Positions 29,328-38,820 of a stretch of DNA of 64,000 bases are shown here, piece after piece; position 1 is the first letter of the stretch, and each line of letters starts with the position of its first letter. A program made the translations under genes and the position numbers. The stretch is from the NCBI RefSeq assembly GCF_000314895.2, contig NZ_CM001773.1, forward strand, positions 3,431,901-3,495,900. The letters run 5' to 3'. The DNA is from Providencia sneebia DSM 19967. Its GTDB lineage: Bacteria > Pseudomonadota > Gammaproteobacteria > Enterobacterales > Enterobacteriaceae. The notes under the pieces were generated by a model that was given only the letters and a program-made list of their open reading frames with translations, searched no databases and was not told the origin of the DNA.

Positions 29328-29950
29328 TATTCCTCTCTCCCAGTGAGTTTAAGTGAGCTAAAATTACCTGATATATTTTGGTGGGAGGTAAATAATATCA
29401 TTCCCCCTTTTTCAGCATGCTGATGGAAACAATCCGTTAAGCGCTTTACTCCAGCAATATCAATAGCCGTAAAAGGTTCATCTAAAATCCATAATGGCGC
29501 GTCACTTAACCAAAGCCTAGCTAAATTAACTCTTCTTTGCTGACCCGCTGATAATTGCCCGACAGGAATATCTTCATAACCAATTAATGATACTTCATCT
29601 AGAGCATCCCAAATTCGCTCAATTTCAAGATATTTATGACTCATTTGATAATAAAACAGCAAATTTTCATAAGGTGTTAATACTGATTTTACAGCTGGCT
29701 TATGGCCTATATATAATAGGTTTCGAGTATAATCTTCTTTTAATTGATAAATAGACTGCTGCTGCCACAATATATCACCTTCATCTGGCTTTAATAGCCC
29801 TGCGACCATGCGCAATAATGTTGTTTTGCCCGCACCATTAGCACCTTCAACCTGTAAAATTTGTCCGGGCAAAACCGTAAAATCTAATTGCTGAAAAAGT
29901 GTTCTGCTCTGCCGCTGACTGCCTATTTGAACGGCACTTAGCATAATCAT
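29327..29950 (-). CDS. ccmA: Cytochrome c maturation ATPase CcmA
   Basis: The ABC ATPase of the CcmAB complex, 207 residues, with Walker A GANGAGKTT (residues 36-44), signature LSAGQQRRVNLARL, Walker B LWILDEPFTAID and the H-loop TSHQ. It starts 25 bases after the Kch copy 2 gene on the same strand, with an AGGAA site, so channel-ccmA-ccmB may form one transcript. The missing ccmCDEFGH genes must lie elsewhere, or the pathway is incomplete. Confidence 0.93.
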   Translation of the reverse strand: MIMLSAVQIGSQRQSRTLFQQLDFTVLPGQILQVEGANGAGKTTLLRMVAGLLKPDEGDILWQQQSIYQLKEDYTRNLLYIGHKPAVKSVLTPYENLLFYYQMSHKYLEIERIWDALDEVSLIGYEDIPVGQLSAGQQRRVNLARLWLSDAPLWILDEPFTAIDIAGVKRLTDCFHQHAEKGGMILFTSHQNISGNFSSLKLTGREE

Positions 29951-29975
29951 GTATTCCTATTACTGATTAAATTTA

Positions 29976-31148
29976 TTAATTATTTTCAACATTAGTCAAC
30001 AAAAGTTCACTAATACTTTCACTTGAGATTGGGTCACCACAAAGTACTTTCATTAATACTTCGCCCCCAAGAGAAGATAAAGAAAACAGCATATCAGGTT
30101 GTAGTAGGCGAATTTTATCCATATTGTTGTCATCATTAACGAGAACAATAATTTTCACTTCTTTCCCTGCAAGTTCCTTTACCCCTAAGAATGCAAAAGT
30201 ATTTAAAGTATCGCTCTCTGTCATGATAAATACATATTTGGCGTGCTTTACATTTGCTTCAGCTAATAATTCAGTACTTGTCGGATCACCGGTGACAATA
30301 TTATTACTTTCTGGATAGTGAACTCGGTGGCTTTCAGTACATAAAACGGCAACAGGAAGCTCACGGCTTTTTAAATTTTGATAAACGCTAACCGCTATTG
30401 GGGAACTCCCAATAACAACATAATGATTTTTCATATAAGAAAACCTCTTGCGAACAATATCTTTTGTCCCTTTAGCTAAAACCCCGACAACATAAACAAC
30501 AGATGTTGTAAAAATGGTAATACCCAATATAACAACGGTTATCGTAAAGACTCGAGCATCCGTTGATACTGGAACAATATCGCCAAAACCAACCGTGGTC
30601 ATACACACCAAGGCAAAATAAAAAGCAGTTGATGCATCTTTCACTACAGGCGCAAATTCATTGCCAATATAAAGTGTACCGAAAATAGAATATAGCAATA
30701 ACGCAATAATACAGGTCATTGCAACAAAACCCGCACTGGTTAAGCTGTGATGATGATAGCGTTTCCAAAATAGACTAAGCGCAATACACAAACCTAATGA
30801 AAAATAACCTTGGTGGAGGTTTTCAGGTGCAACTCTTAAATCAACGAATGTAATGATAGCTAATAATAAAAGCGAAAATACCCACGCGATGCGAGCGCCA
30901 TTGAGCATAAAGAAAGATAAAAAGATTAAAGATATTCCGACGAGAAAACGGGGAATATCTAACAATTTCATAAAGCCCAATGATTTTAGCCATTCAGTAA
31001 AACCATTTGCGCGCCAGTCAAGATAATCAGTATATGCCCCTAATACTGGCTTAATAATTGAAAAACCATCAAAAATGATCAGAATGGAGAGCACCAACCG
31101 AATACATAAAGACGATTTTAAAAAAGCGATAAAAAAGTTATCTGACAT
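29976..31148 (-). CDS. kch: Kch-type potassium channel (copy 2)
   Basis: A paralogue of the channel at 23441 with the same architecture: N-terminal membrane domain with KSLGFMKLLDIPRF, selectivity filter TTVGFGDIVPVS, and C-terminal domain starting NHYVVIGSSPIAVSVY. The start is set at the ATG 31148 because GAGGAC lies just before it; an in-frame GTG four codons upstream overlaps that site. About 390 residues. The two copies are clearly related along their whole length and flank the urea/nickel genes on opposite strands. Confidence 0.85.
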   Translation of the reverse strand: MSDNFFIAFLKSSLCIRLVLSILIIFDGFSIIKPVLGAYTDYLDWRANGFTEWLKSLGFMKLLDIPRFLVGISLIFLSFFMLNGARIAWVFSLLLLAIITFVDLRVAPENLHQGYFSLGLCIALSLFWKRYHHHSLTSAGFVAMTCIIALLLYSIFGTLYIGNEFAPVVKDASTAFYFALVCMTTVGFGDIVPVSTDARVFTITVVILGITIFTTSVVYVVGVLAKGTKDIVRKRFSYMKNHYVVIGSSPIAVSVYQNLKSRELPVAVLCTESHRVHYPESNNIVTGDPTSTELLAEANVKHAKYVFIMTESDTLNTFAFLGVKELAGKEVKIIVLVNDDNNMDKIRLLQPDMLFSLSSLGGEVLMKVLCGDPISSESISELLLTNVENN

Positions 31149-31746
31149 TTTTGTCCTCACCTTGATCAGATAAAATGACTTCTGAATGTGTGTATATCAT
31201 ATGTTGGCATCTGATGTTAGCAAAAACACGACTCTATCAATGAAGCCACAAAGTTATTTTCCCTTATAATTAAACACTCGATAAAGTCATAGGTTATTAA
31301 AAAATATAATCATATGATAGGGAATACACTTGAACTTAAATCTATCCATATGCCAAATAATTCAGCTTTTGCATATTTCATAGATTAAATAATTATGCTT
31401 TTATCTTAATAAGATAGGATATTAACAGAGTTACATCTCATCCATATGACAATAGATAGTGTGTGTAATGGTGTTCTCAATGATGAAATCTGACACGTCG
31501 ACATCAATTTATTGAACTTAATATTCAACGCCCTATCTAAAAATGGATTTCATTTATTTTACTATAACTAACATCCCTAAATGTAAGTTGCAGGTTGGCA
31601 TAGCAATAACTATTCCTAATATGATAGTTCGAGAAATGTGGAAACTTCCTCACCTCAAAAGCTGAACAGACGGCAATGTTCATAAGCCAAGCAACTTAAA
31701 AAATAATGGGAATAAAACATCATTCAGAATAAGAGCCCAATCAACT
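31149..31746. other. Divergent gap kch copy 2 / eptC
   Basis: About 600 AT-rich bases with divergent promoters expected for the channel-ccmAB unit and for eptC. No open frame, RNA gene or convincing operator was recognised. TGACACGTCGACA near 31491 only superficially resembles the hydrogenase regulon motif. Confidence 0.5.
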
Positions 31747-33456
31747 ATGGTGAATTCGACACAATCAAAGGCATTTAGCTGGTCAGCATTACTTTGGTTA
31801 CTTATCTATTTCTGGTATTTCTCGTCATTATTACAAATTTATGTTGTTGTAACGGGACAAAGTAATACCATCGGCTTAAGAGATTCCTTACTCTACAGCA
31901 CATTTTGGTTAATACCTGCGCTATTTTTCCCACGAAAAATAAAACTAGTTGCAGGCATTATCGGTATTATTCTTTGGCTTTCATCTGTTGTCGCATTAGC
32001 TTATTTCGTTGTGTATGGGCATCAAATATCACAAAGCGTCATGTTTGTGATGTTTGAAACCAATACCAATGAAGCAGGTGAGTTTATCAAGCAATACTTA
32101 AGCTTCAAAGTGATTGCTGCGGTACTCATTTACACATTCGTTGCAATATTTTTATGGACTCGCCTTAAACCAGTTTCAATTCCCGTACCTGGCCGTTTAA
32201 CCATTTCAGTGCTTATATTAATTATTCTATTTGGTGTGCCTTATTATAATAAGGCAATTAAGCAAGATAGACCTTTTGAAAATGTTGTTTCTTATGTCAA
32301 CAGTAAACTTGCCTATGCTGCTCCATGGCAATTTGTAAGTGGCTATTTTCTTTATAAGAACCAATTAGCGAATATGGAAGAATTAATTCGTGATAATAGC
32401 AAAATTCCACCATTAGAAAATTTTGTTGATGCAAATGGAAATACCCCAAGAACATTCGTTTTAGTTATTGGTGAATCCACCAGCCGCGATAGAATGAGTT
32501 TATATGGCTACCAACGCCCTACTACACCGGAGCTACAGCAGCTTGAACAAGATTACCCAAATAATTTAGCTGTTTTCAACGATGTGGTCACTTCACGCCC
32601 TTATACTATTGAAGCACTCCAACAAATATTGACCTTCGCTTCACAGACAGAACCTGAATTGTTTAGCTCACGCCCTTCTATCATGAATATAATGAAGCAA
32701 GCTGGTTTTAAAACATTCTGGATCACCAATCAGCAAACTATGACTGAGCGCAATACGCTATTAACTGCGTTCTCTCGTCAAACTGATAAGCAATATTATT
32801 TAAATAATGATATGGCACAAAGTTCGCGTATTTATGATGACGTGGTGTTTGATCCTTTTAAAGAAGCACTTGCTGATCCTGCTGAGAAAAAATTTATTGT
32901 TGTTCATTTATTGGGAACGCATATGCGTTACGAGTTCCGTTATCCTGAAGATAAAGCTATCTTTAAAGAAAAAGACAGTGCTGTGCCAAGTAACCTTAAA
33001 GGCGATCAAATAAAAGACTTTAATGCTTATGATAATGCCCAACATTACAATGACTATATTGTCTCTACTTTGATTAAAGATTTTGACTCATCAAAAGAAA
33101 ATGGTTTCTTAGTCTATTTTTCTGATCATGGTGAAGATGTTTTCGATTCACCACCACATGAAACGTTAGGCCGCAGTGAAGGAAAACCAACTCGCGTTAT
33201 TTACAACATTCCATTTTTAGTTTGGCAATCGCCAGAATGGTTGGAAAACCACCATTTCGATCTAAAAAGTAAAACTGATAGACCTTACAGCACAATGGAT
33301 TTTATTTATTCATGGTCTGATTTAGCTGGCTTTAATTATCAAGGTTATAATCCTGAAAAAAGCTTATTTAGCCCGCAATTCCAACCTCAGCCGCGCTATA
33401 TTGGCGATCCTGATAATAAATCATCGTTAATGTTATATGATGATTTGAAAAAATAA
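31747..33456 (+). CDS. eptC: Phosphoethanolamine transferase EptC/CptA-like
   Basis: An inner-membrane enzyme of the alkaline-phosphatase superfamily that transfers phosphoethanolamine to lipopolysaccharide core heptose in E. coli. The 569 residues hold about five membrane segments in the first 170, then the periplasmic catalytic domain. That domain has IGESTSRDRMSLYGYQRPTTP (likely nucleophile T245) and the metal motif YFSDHGEDVFD. The length fits EptC (577), not EptA. The gene stands alone and ends in a terminator. Lipid A as an alternative acceptor cannot be excluded from sequence. Confidence 0.85.
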   Translation: MVNSTQSKAFSWSALLWLLIYFWYFSSLLQIYVVVTGQSNTIGLRDSLLYSTFWLIPALFFPRKIKLVAGIIGIILWLSSVVALAYFVVYGHQISQSVMFVMFETNTNEAGEFIKQYLSFKVIAAVLIYTFVAIFLWTRLKPVSIPVPGRLTISVLILIILFGVPYYNKAIKQDRPFENVVSYVNSKLAYAAPWQFVSGYFLYKNQLANMEELIRDNSKIPPLENFVDANGNTPRTFVLVIGESTSRDRMSLYGYQRPTTPELQQLEQDYPNNLAVFNDVVTSRPYTIEALQQILTFASQTEPELFSSRPSIMNIMKQAGFKTFWITNQQTMTERNTLLTAFSRQTDKQYYLNNDMAQSSRIYDDVVFDPFKEALADPAEKKFIVVHLLGTHMRYEFRYPEDKAIFKEKDSAVPSNLKGDQIKDFNAYDNAQHYNDYIVSTLIKDFDSSKENGFLVYFSDHGEDVFDSPPHETLGRSEGKPTRVIYNIPFLVWQSPEWLENHHFDLKSKTDRPYSTMDFIYSWSDLAGFNYQGYNPEKSLFSPQFQPQPRYIGDPDNKSSLMLYDDLKK

Positions 33457-33478
33457 GATTTAATCTTTGTTAACCATA

Positions 33479-33509
33479 AAAACCGCCCTTCACCAGTGGC
33501 GGTTTTTTG
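33479..33509 (+). terminator. Intrinsic terminator after eptC
   Basis: The stem AAAACCGCC/GGCGGTTTT with a 10-base loop leads into TTTTTTG, 23 bases past the eptC stop. Confidence 0.9.
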
Positions 33510-33589
33510 TTTTATCTCCCTTAATTTCTTTCTTATATAAAATCAGTCTCCCCTATTTATCTCACTTCAATCACTAAGAATATTTTATC

Positions 33590-33626
33590 TGTCAGCCTGA
33601 CATTATTTTCTCGTCATTAATGTCGA
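33590..33626 (+). promoter_or_regulatory. Upstream activator sites of the hyf operon
   Basis: TCGTCATTAATGTCGA (33611-33626) matches the motif TCGTCA-N4-TGTCGA that also occurs before hydN and fdhF. Just upstream is the perfect inverted repeat TGTCAGCCTGACA (33590-33602). Both lie 60-100 bases before the -24 element, the normal place for an FhlA/HyfR-type enhancer-binding protein. Confidence 0.7.
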
Positions 33627-33685
33627 CTTGAAGTTTATTTCCAATAATAAAAATACAACCAATTGATTTAAAACAAAATTAATAA

Positions 33686-33701
33686 TGGCATGAAAAATGC
33701 T
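33686..33701 (+). promoter_or_regulatory. Sigma-54 promoter of the hyf operon
   Basis: TGGCATGAAAAATGCT has GG and GC separated by exactly 10 bases, as in the -24/-12 consensus TGGCAC-N5-TTGCA. It lies about 57 bases before the hyfA start, downstream of the activator sites. Confidence 0.8.
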
Positions 33702-33757
33702 TAGTAGATGTCATCAATATTAATGACCCGGCTAGATTTTATTGGAGGGTGAGGCGA

Positions 33758-34375
33758 ATGAATCGCTTTGTTATTGCCGACCCACAATTATGTATCGGAT
33801 GTAATACTTGTATGGCAGCCTGCTCTGAAACGCATAAAGCCCAAGGATTACAAACATATCCGCGACTAAAAGTGGTAAAAATTGAAGACCTAACCGCACC
33901 AATGCTCTGCCATCAGTGTGATGATGCACCTTGTGCTCGAGTTTGCCCTGTCAATGCCATTACACATGAAGATGACATGATCGTGTTGAATGAAAGCTTG
34001 TGCATTGGCTGTAAGTTATGTGGTCTTGTTTGCCCATTTGGTGCTATTACGCCATCGGGTAGTAAGCCAGTCGATATGCCTGATTTCTTTGAAGAATATG
34101 TACCAAAAGAGATGTTATTGGATGTTCCTGATAGTCTCCCAACCATGAACCCATTTCTGGCATGGAATGCCGGTATTCGCAATGTTGCAGTGAAATGTGA
34201 TTTATGTAATTTCAGTGATGATGGGCCGGCTTGTGTGAAGGTTTGTCCAACTGATGCGCTGGTACTTGTAGAGGATTATCAGCTCGAAAACGAAAGTGAG
34301 AAACGTCGTAACATGTCTGTCGATACCATGCCGACTGAGTTCAATATTCTCATTTCACAACGGGAGAACTCATAA
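33758..34375 (+). CDS. hyfA: Hydrogenase-4 electron-transfer subunit HyfA
   Basis: An iron-sulfur protein that passes electrons from formate dehydrogenase to the hydrogenase module of formate hydrogenlyase. The 205 residues carry four cysteine clusters for [4Fe-4S]: CIGCNTCMAAC, CHQCDDAPCARVCP, CIGCKLCGLVCP, and CDLCNFSDDGPACVKVCP. The ATG at 33758 fits GGAGG upstream; an in-frame GTG three codons earlier overlaps that site. It is the first gene of the hyf operon. Confidence 0.93.
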   Translation: MNRFVIADPQLCIGCNTCMAACSETHKAQGLQTYPRLKVVKIEDLTAPMLCHQCDDAPCARVCPVNAITHEDDMIVLNESLCIGCKLCGLVCPFGAITPSGSKPVDMPDFFEEYVPKEMLLDVPDSLPTMNPFLAWNAGIRNVAVKCDLCNFSDDGPACVKVCPTDALVLVEDYQLENESEKRRNMSVDTMPTEFNILISQRENS

Positions 34376-34376
34376 C

Positions 34377-36392
34377 ATGACATCACTTCAGTTACTCTTG
34401 TGGTCGGTGACTTTATATTCTGTCGGCGGTTTTGTTTCTCTGTTATTCAAACGACAAGAAAAAATAGCCATTTATGTCGCTGGCATTAGTGCCATGCTAG
34501 GCGGGCTGCTCGGATTATTTAGCTCAATCCCTGTTCTCATGGATGGTGAAGTATTGAGTTACTTCGCACAAGGTCCTTTCCCATTTGCGCACTTCGTCGT
34601 TCGATTTGATAGCTTAGCGGCATTTATGGTAATGGTCATTTCATTACTGGTCACTGTTACTGCACTGTACTCACTTAACTATGTTCAAGAATATTGTGGG
34701 CGCGGTGCATGGAGCATGGGATTCTTCCTTAATCTCTTTATTGCTTCTATGGTGGCATTAGTTGTTATGGATAATGCTTTTTACTTCATTATCCTATTTG
34801 AAATGATGTCATTAGCTTCATGGTTCTTAGTCATTGCAGATCAAGATGAGAAGTCTATCAAAGCTGGTTTGCTCTACTTCTTCATTGCGCATGCGGGTTC
34901 CATCCTCATCATGATTGCTTTCTTCTTGATGTGGCGTCAAAGCGGTAGCCTAGACTTTGATTCCTTCCACCAGCTTTCACTTTCCCCCACTATGGCTTCA
35001 ACTGTTTTTTTATTGGGATTTTTTGGCTTCGGAGCCAAAGCAGGGATGCTTCCTTTACACAGTTGGTTGCCACAAGCTCACCCCGCAGCACCTTCTCATG
35101 CTTCAGCACTAATGTCGGGTGTAATGGTAAAAATTGGTATTTTCGGGATCATTAAAGTCGGAATCGACCTGCTAGGTGCAACACAAGGTTGGTGGGGAAT
35201 TGTTGTACTTGCCTTTGGTGCTGTTTCTTCCGTACTTGGCGTTATGTATGCTCTGGCAGAACATGATATCAAACGTTTACTTGCTTGGCATACCGTTGAA
35301 AATATCGGCATCATTTTGATGGGAGTTGGCGTTGCCATGGTCGGAATGGCCAATGATATGCCAGTATTAGCAACCATCGGCTTACTTGGTGCAGTCTATC
35401 ATTTACTTAACCATGCCGTCTTTAAAGGCCTGCTATTCCTTGGAGCTGGTGCGGTCATTTATCGTGTTCATACCCGTGATATGGAGAAAATGGGCGGATT
35501 GGCTAAATTAATGCCATTAACTGCAATCGCTTTTTTAATTGGCTGTATGGCAATTTCAGCATTACCTCCTTTAAATGGTTTTATCAGTGAATGGTACACA
35601 TATCAATCACTCTTCTCCATGAGTCATGATGGCACATTTATCATGCGTATCAGTGGCCCAATCGCAATTGTCATGTTGGCTATCACTGGTGCATTAGCAG
35701 CTATGTGCTTTGTCAAAGTCTATGGCGTTAGCTTCTGTGGTGGCCCACGTAGCGAACAAGCCACACATGCTCGTGAAGTGCCATGGACAATGACCACCGC
35801 AATGATTATTTTAGCCATCATCTGCGTGGTCTTAGGTGTTGGAGCAAATGTTATTGCACCAGTATTAGCCAAAGTTGCAATGTCACTCACAAGTGCAACT
35901 GAAGTGACGGTGGCGAAAGGCACAATGCTCGTACCTAATTCTCCTGAACAAGCAATGATTTCACCTATCATGACCTTCATCTTGTTGCTTGCTCTATCTG
36001 TGATCCCATTCATTATTTATCTGGTATTTAAAGGTAAGCAAATGAATTTCCGCCGTAAAGGAGATGCATGGGCTTGCGGTTATATCTGGGAAAAAGATAT
36101 GTCTGTCTCCGCGGGGGGTTTTACCCAACCACTTCGCTTTATGTTCGCGCCTCTTTACAGATTAAGAAAGCAACTCGACCCATCAGCACGATTGGCTCAG
36201 GCTTTAGAAGTTGCGAAAACAGGTGCGGGAAAAGTCGAACCATTTTGGGATGAAAGCATTATTTATCCACTGGTTCGGGCTATCAACCGGTTTGCTAAGC
36301 GACTGCAATGTCTACAAGGTGGGGATTTCAGACTTTATTGTCTCTATGTCATTGCCGCGTTAGTCGTCTTGCTTATCGTCATTGCAGCATAA
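34377..36392 (+). CDS. hyfB: Hydrogenase-4 membrane subunit HyfB
   Basis: A large antiporter-like membrane subunit related to NuoL/NuoN and Mrp proteins, 671 residues (E. coli 672) with many membrane helices. It has the family core LPLHSWLPQAHPAAPSHASA near residue 230 and the HLLNHAVFKGLLFLGAG segment. It forms part of the proton-translocating membrane arm. The ATG at 34377, one base after the hyfA stop, is chosen for the GGGAG site and family length; the frame is open for 27 codons upstream. Confidence 0.94.
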   Translation: MTSLQLLLWSVTLYSVGGFVSLLFKRQEKIAIYVAGISAMLGGLLGLFSSIPVLMDGEVLSYFAQGPFPFAHFVVRFDSLAAFMVMVISLLVTVTALYSLNYVQEYCGRGAWSMGFFLNLFIASMVALVVMDNAFYFIILFEMMSLASWFLVIADQDEKSIKAGLLYFFIAHAGSILIMIAFFLMWRQSGSLDFDSFHQLSLSPTMASTVFLLGFFGFGAKAGMLPLHSWLPQAHPAAPSHASALMSGVMVKIGIFGIIKVGIDLLGATQGWWGIVVLAFGAVSSVLGVMYALAEHDIKRLLAWHTVENIGIILMGVGVAMVGMANDMPVLATIGLLGAVYHLLNHAVFKGLLFLGAGAVIYRVHTRDMEKMGGLAKLMPLTAIAFLIGCMAISALPPLNGFISEWYTYQSLFSMSHDGTFIMRISGPIAIVMLAITGALAAMCFVKVYGVSFCGGPRSEQATHAREVPWTMTTAMIILAIICVVLGVGANVIAPVLAKVAMSLTSATEVTVAKGTMLVPNSPEQAMISPIMTFILLLALSVIPFIIYLVFKGKQMNFRRKGDAWACGYIWEKDMSVSAGGFTQPLRFMFAPLYRLRKQLDPSARLAQALEVAKTGAGKVEPFWDESIIYPLVRAINRFAKRLQCLQGGDFRLYCLYVIAALVVLLIVIAA

Positions 36393-36403
36393 GGAGATAA
36401 ACC

Positions 36404-37354
36404 ATGTCGATTCAAGAAACACCAACATTGATGACGGGGTTCTTCGCTGTAATTCAAGCTATATTTTTATTGCTATTAACCCCGCTATTTACTGGTATAT
36501 CACGTAAGATCCGCGCCAAAATGCAATCTCGCCAAGGTGCTGATATTTTTCAAGACTATCGTGATATAACCAAGTTATTAAAACGCCAATCTATCGCCCC
36601 TCGCGATTCTGGAATGGTTTTTCGTATCATGCCCTATGTCTTGCTGGGCTGTATGTTGCTATTAGCAATGGCGTTACCTGTTTTTACTATCACACCATTA
36701 TTTAATGGCGCATCTGATCTCATTATTGTGCTTTATATCTTTGCTCTATTTCGTTTTTTCTTCTCCTTATCGGGCTTAGATACTGGAAGTTCATTTGCCG
36801 GTATTGGTGCTAGCCGAGAGCTGACATTAGGTGTTTTGGTTGAACCTATTTTATTTCTTGGTTTGCTTGTCGTTGCATTGATTGCAGGTTCTACCAACAT
36901 TGGCACGATCAGTGCGGTCATGAGTGAAGGTTGGGTCTCACCAACAGCAACACTTCTTGCATTACTTGCTTGCGGATTCGCGACTTTTATCGAAATGGGA
37001 AAAATTCCATTTGATGTTGCGGAAGCAGAGCAAGAGTTACAAGAAGGGCCATTAACTGAATATTCCGGTTCGGGTTTAGCTTTAGTTAAATGGGGAATAG
37101 GTCTAAAACAAGTCATTGTTGCAGTGCTATTTCTCTCTATTTTCTTCCCATTTGGCAATGCCAGTGAATTAACAATTGGTAGTTTAGCGCTAGCGGTTTT
37201 ACTGCTGCTCTTGAAATTACTTATTGTCTTCATTCTCGCTTCATTAGTTGAAAATAGTATGGCTCGTGGTCGTTTCTTACTGACGTACCATGTGACTTGG
37301 TTAGGATTCGGTGTCGCAGCACTCGGATTCGTGTTTTATCTCACCGGTCTATAA
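36404..37354 (+). CDS. hyfC: Hydrogenase-4 membrane subunit HyfC
   Basis: The NuoH-like membrane anchor that links the peripheral hydrogenase arm to the membrane arm, 316 residues with about eight helices. Typical features are RQGADIFQDYRDITKLLKRQ on the first cytoplasmic loop and the acidic FDVAEAEQELQEGPLTEYSG loop. It lies 11 bases after hyfB. Confidence 0.94.
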   Translation: MSIQETPTLMTGFFAVIQAIFLLLLTPLFTGISRKIRAKMQSRQGADIFQDYRDITKLLKRQSIAPRDSGMVFRIMPYVLLGCMLLLAMALPVFTITPLFNGASDLIIVLYIFALFRFFFSLSGLDTGSSFAGIGASRELTLGVLVEPILFLGLLVVALIAGSTNIGTISAVMSEGWVSPTATLLALLACGFATFIEMGKIPFDVAEAEQELQEGPLTEYSGSGLALVKWGIGLKQVIVAVLFLSIFFPFGNASELTIGSLALAVLLLLLKLLIVFILASLVENSMARGRFLLTYHVTWLGFGVAALGFVFYLTGL

Positions 37355-37366
37355 GGAGCGACGAGC

Positions 37367-38809
37367 ATGTTAGAAAATATTGCACTAGCAACGCTACTCA
37401 TTCCATTTATTGGTGCGTTGCTAGTCAGTGTCTTACCAACACGTATAGCACCATGGTTAAGTACTTTTGTTGCATTATTAGCCGCACTTGGTACCGCTGC
37501 ATTGGGTTGGTTATATCTTGATGGTGGTAAAAATGCGACAACGCTAGAACTCGTAAAAACTGAAAATATCGCCTTATTTGGTTTTACTATTGATGGTGTA
37601 AGTACATTAATTGCCTTTGCTGTGGTTTTTCTCGGTTTTTTAATTTGCCTGTATTCAACTGGATATCTGACAAAGGGTAACCGTGAGCATCCACATGGTG
37701 CAACTCGCCGTTATTATGCTTTCTTATTAATTTTTATCGGCGCAATGGCAGGTGTTGTTCTCTCATCAACAATCCTCGGACAGCTAATCTTCTTTGAAAT
37801 TACAGGTGGCTGTTCTTGGGCATTAATTGGCTATTACCAAACAGAAAAAGCGCAGCGCTCAGCAATGAAAGCGCTAATCATTACTCATATAGGCTCTTTG
37901 GGGCTTTATTTAGCCGCAGCAACCTTATTTATCAATACAGGCACATTTGCGCTAAGCGCCATCAATCAATTGAATGAATCCCAAAGTTTAATTGTCTTTG
38001 GTGGGATCTTATTCGCAGCTTGGGGTAAGTCAGCGCAATTACCATTACAAGCTTGGTTGCCGGATGCAATGGAAGCACCAACACCAGTAAGTGCTTATTT
38101 GCACGCAGCATCAATGGTTAAGGTGGGCGTATATATCTTCGCGCGCAGCATTATGTCTTCAACACATGTGCCAGAACTTATCGGTTGGATTGGCGTCGTG
38201 ATGGCGGTGATCACTTTAGTTTACGGCTTCATGATGTACTTGCCGCAAAAAGATATGAAACGGCTTTTATCTTGGTCAACGATTACGCAATTAGCTTATA
38301 TCTTTCTTGCTTTGTCTTTATCCATCTTCGGTTCAAAAGAAGCCTTTGATGGTGGTGTCGCTTATATCTTTAACCATGCCTTCGCGAAAAGCCTATTCTT
38401 CTTAGTGGCGGGTGCACTGAGCTATAGCTGTGGAACGCGTATGCTGCCACGTTTAAAAGGTTTAGCAAAACGTTACCCGTTACTTGGTGTCGGGTTCTGT
38501 GTGGCCGCTCTTGCGATTGCAGGTGTTCCACCACTTAATGGTTTCTTTAGTAAATTTCCTATCTTTGCCGCTGGCTTCGCCTTATCAGAACACTTTTGGA
38601 TCTTAACACCCATTATGATTCTGGTGCTGATTGAGTCAGTAGCAAGCTTTGCTTGGTTGCTTTACTGGTTCGGAAAAGTCGTTCCAGGAGAACCAAGTGA
38701 AGAGGTTGCAAACGGTAGTGCTGTTCCATGGGCTATGCAGTGGGTTATCGGCTTACTGATTATCATGTCCTTCTGTTCTAGCGTTATTGCCGTCATCTGG
38801 CTCAATTAA
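37367..38809 (+). CDS. hyfD: Hydrogenase-4 membrane subunit HyfD
   Basis: The second antiporter-like subunit, 480 residues (NuoN/NuoL type), absent from hydrogenase-3 and therefore diagnostic for hydrogenase-4. It has the core QLPLQAWLPDAMEAPTPVSAYLHAASM near residue 230 and the IFNHAFAKSLFFLVAG segment. It presumably adds a proton-pumping unit to the membrane arm. It lies 12 bases after hyfC. Confidence 0.93.
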   Translation: MLENIALATLLIPFIGALLVSVLPTRIAPWLSTFVALLAALGTAALGWLYLDGGKNATTLELVKTENIALFGFTIDGVSTLIAFAVVFLGFLICLYSTGYLTKGNREHPHGATRRYYAFLLIFIGAMAGVVLSSTILGQLIFFEITGGCSWALIGYYQTEKAQRSAMKALIITHIGSLGLYLAAATLFINTGTFALSAINQLNESQSLIVFGGILFAAWGKSAQLPLQAWLPDAMEAPTPVSAYLHAASMVKVGVYIFARSIMSSTHVPELIGWIGVVMAVITLVYGFMMYLPQKDMKRLLSWSTITQLAYIFLALSLSIFGSKEAFDGGVAYIFNHAFAKSLFFLVAGALSYSCGTRMLPRLKGLAKRYPLLGVGFCVAALAIAGVPPLNGFFSKFPIFAAGFALSEHFWILTPIMILVLIESVASFAWLLYWFGKVVPGEPSEEVANGSAVPWAMQWVIGLLIIMSFCSSVIAVIWLN

Positions 38810-38820
38810 GGGGAGAAGGT

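Noticed and set aside
31489..31503. TGACACGTCGACA as a fourth hydrogenase regulon site
   Set aside because: The half-sites are spaced differently, and no sigma-54 promoter or hydrogenase gene lies next to it.
33663..33676. TTGATTTAAAACAA as an FNR box before hyfA
   Set aside because: One mismatch in very AT-rich sequence, and it almost abuts the -24 element of a sigma-54 promoter, an unlikely position for FNR activation.
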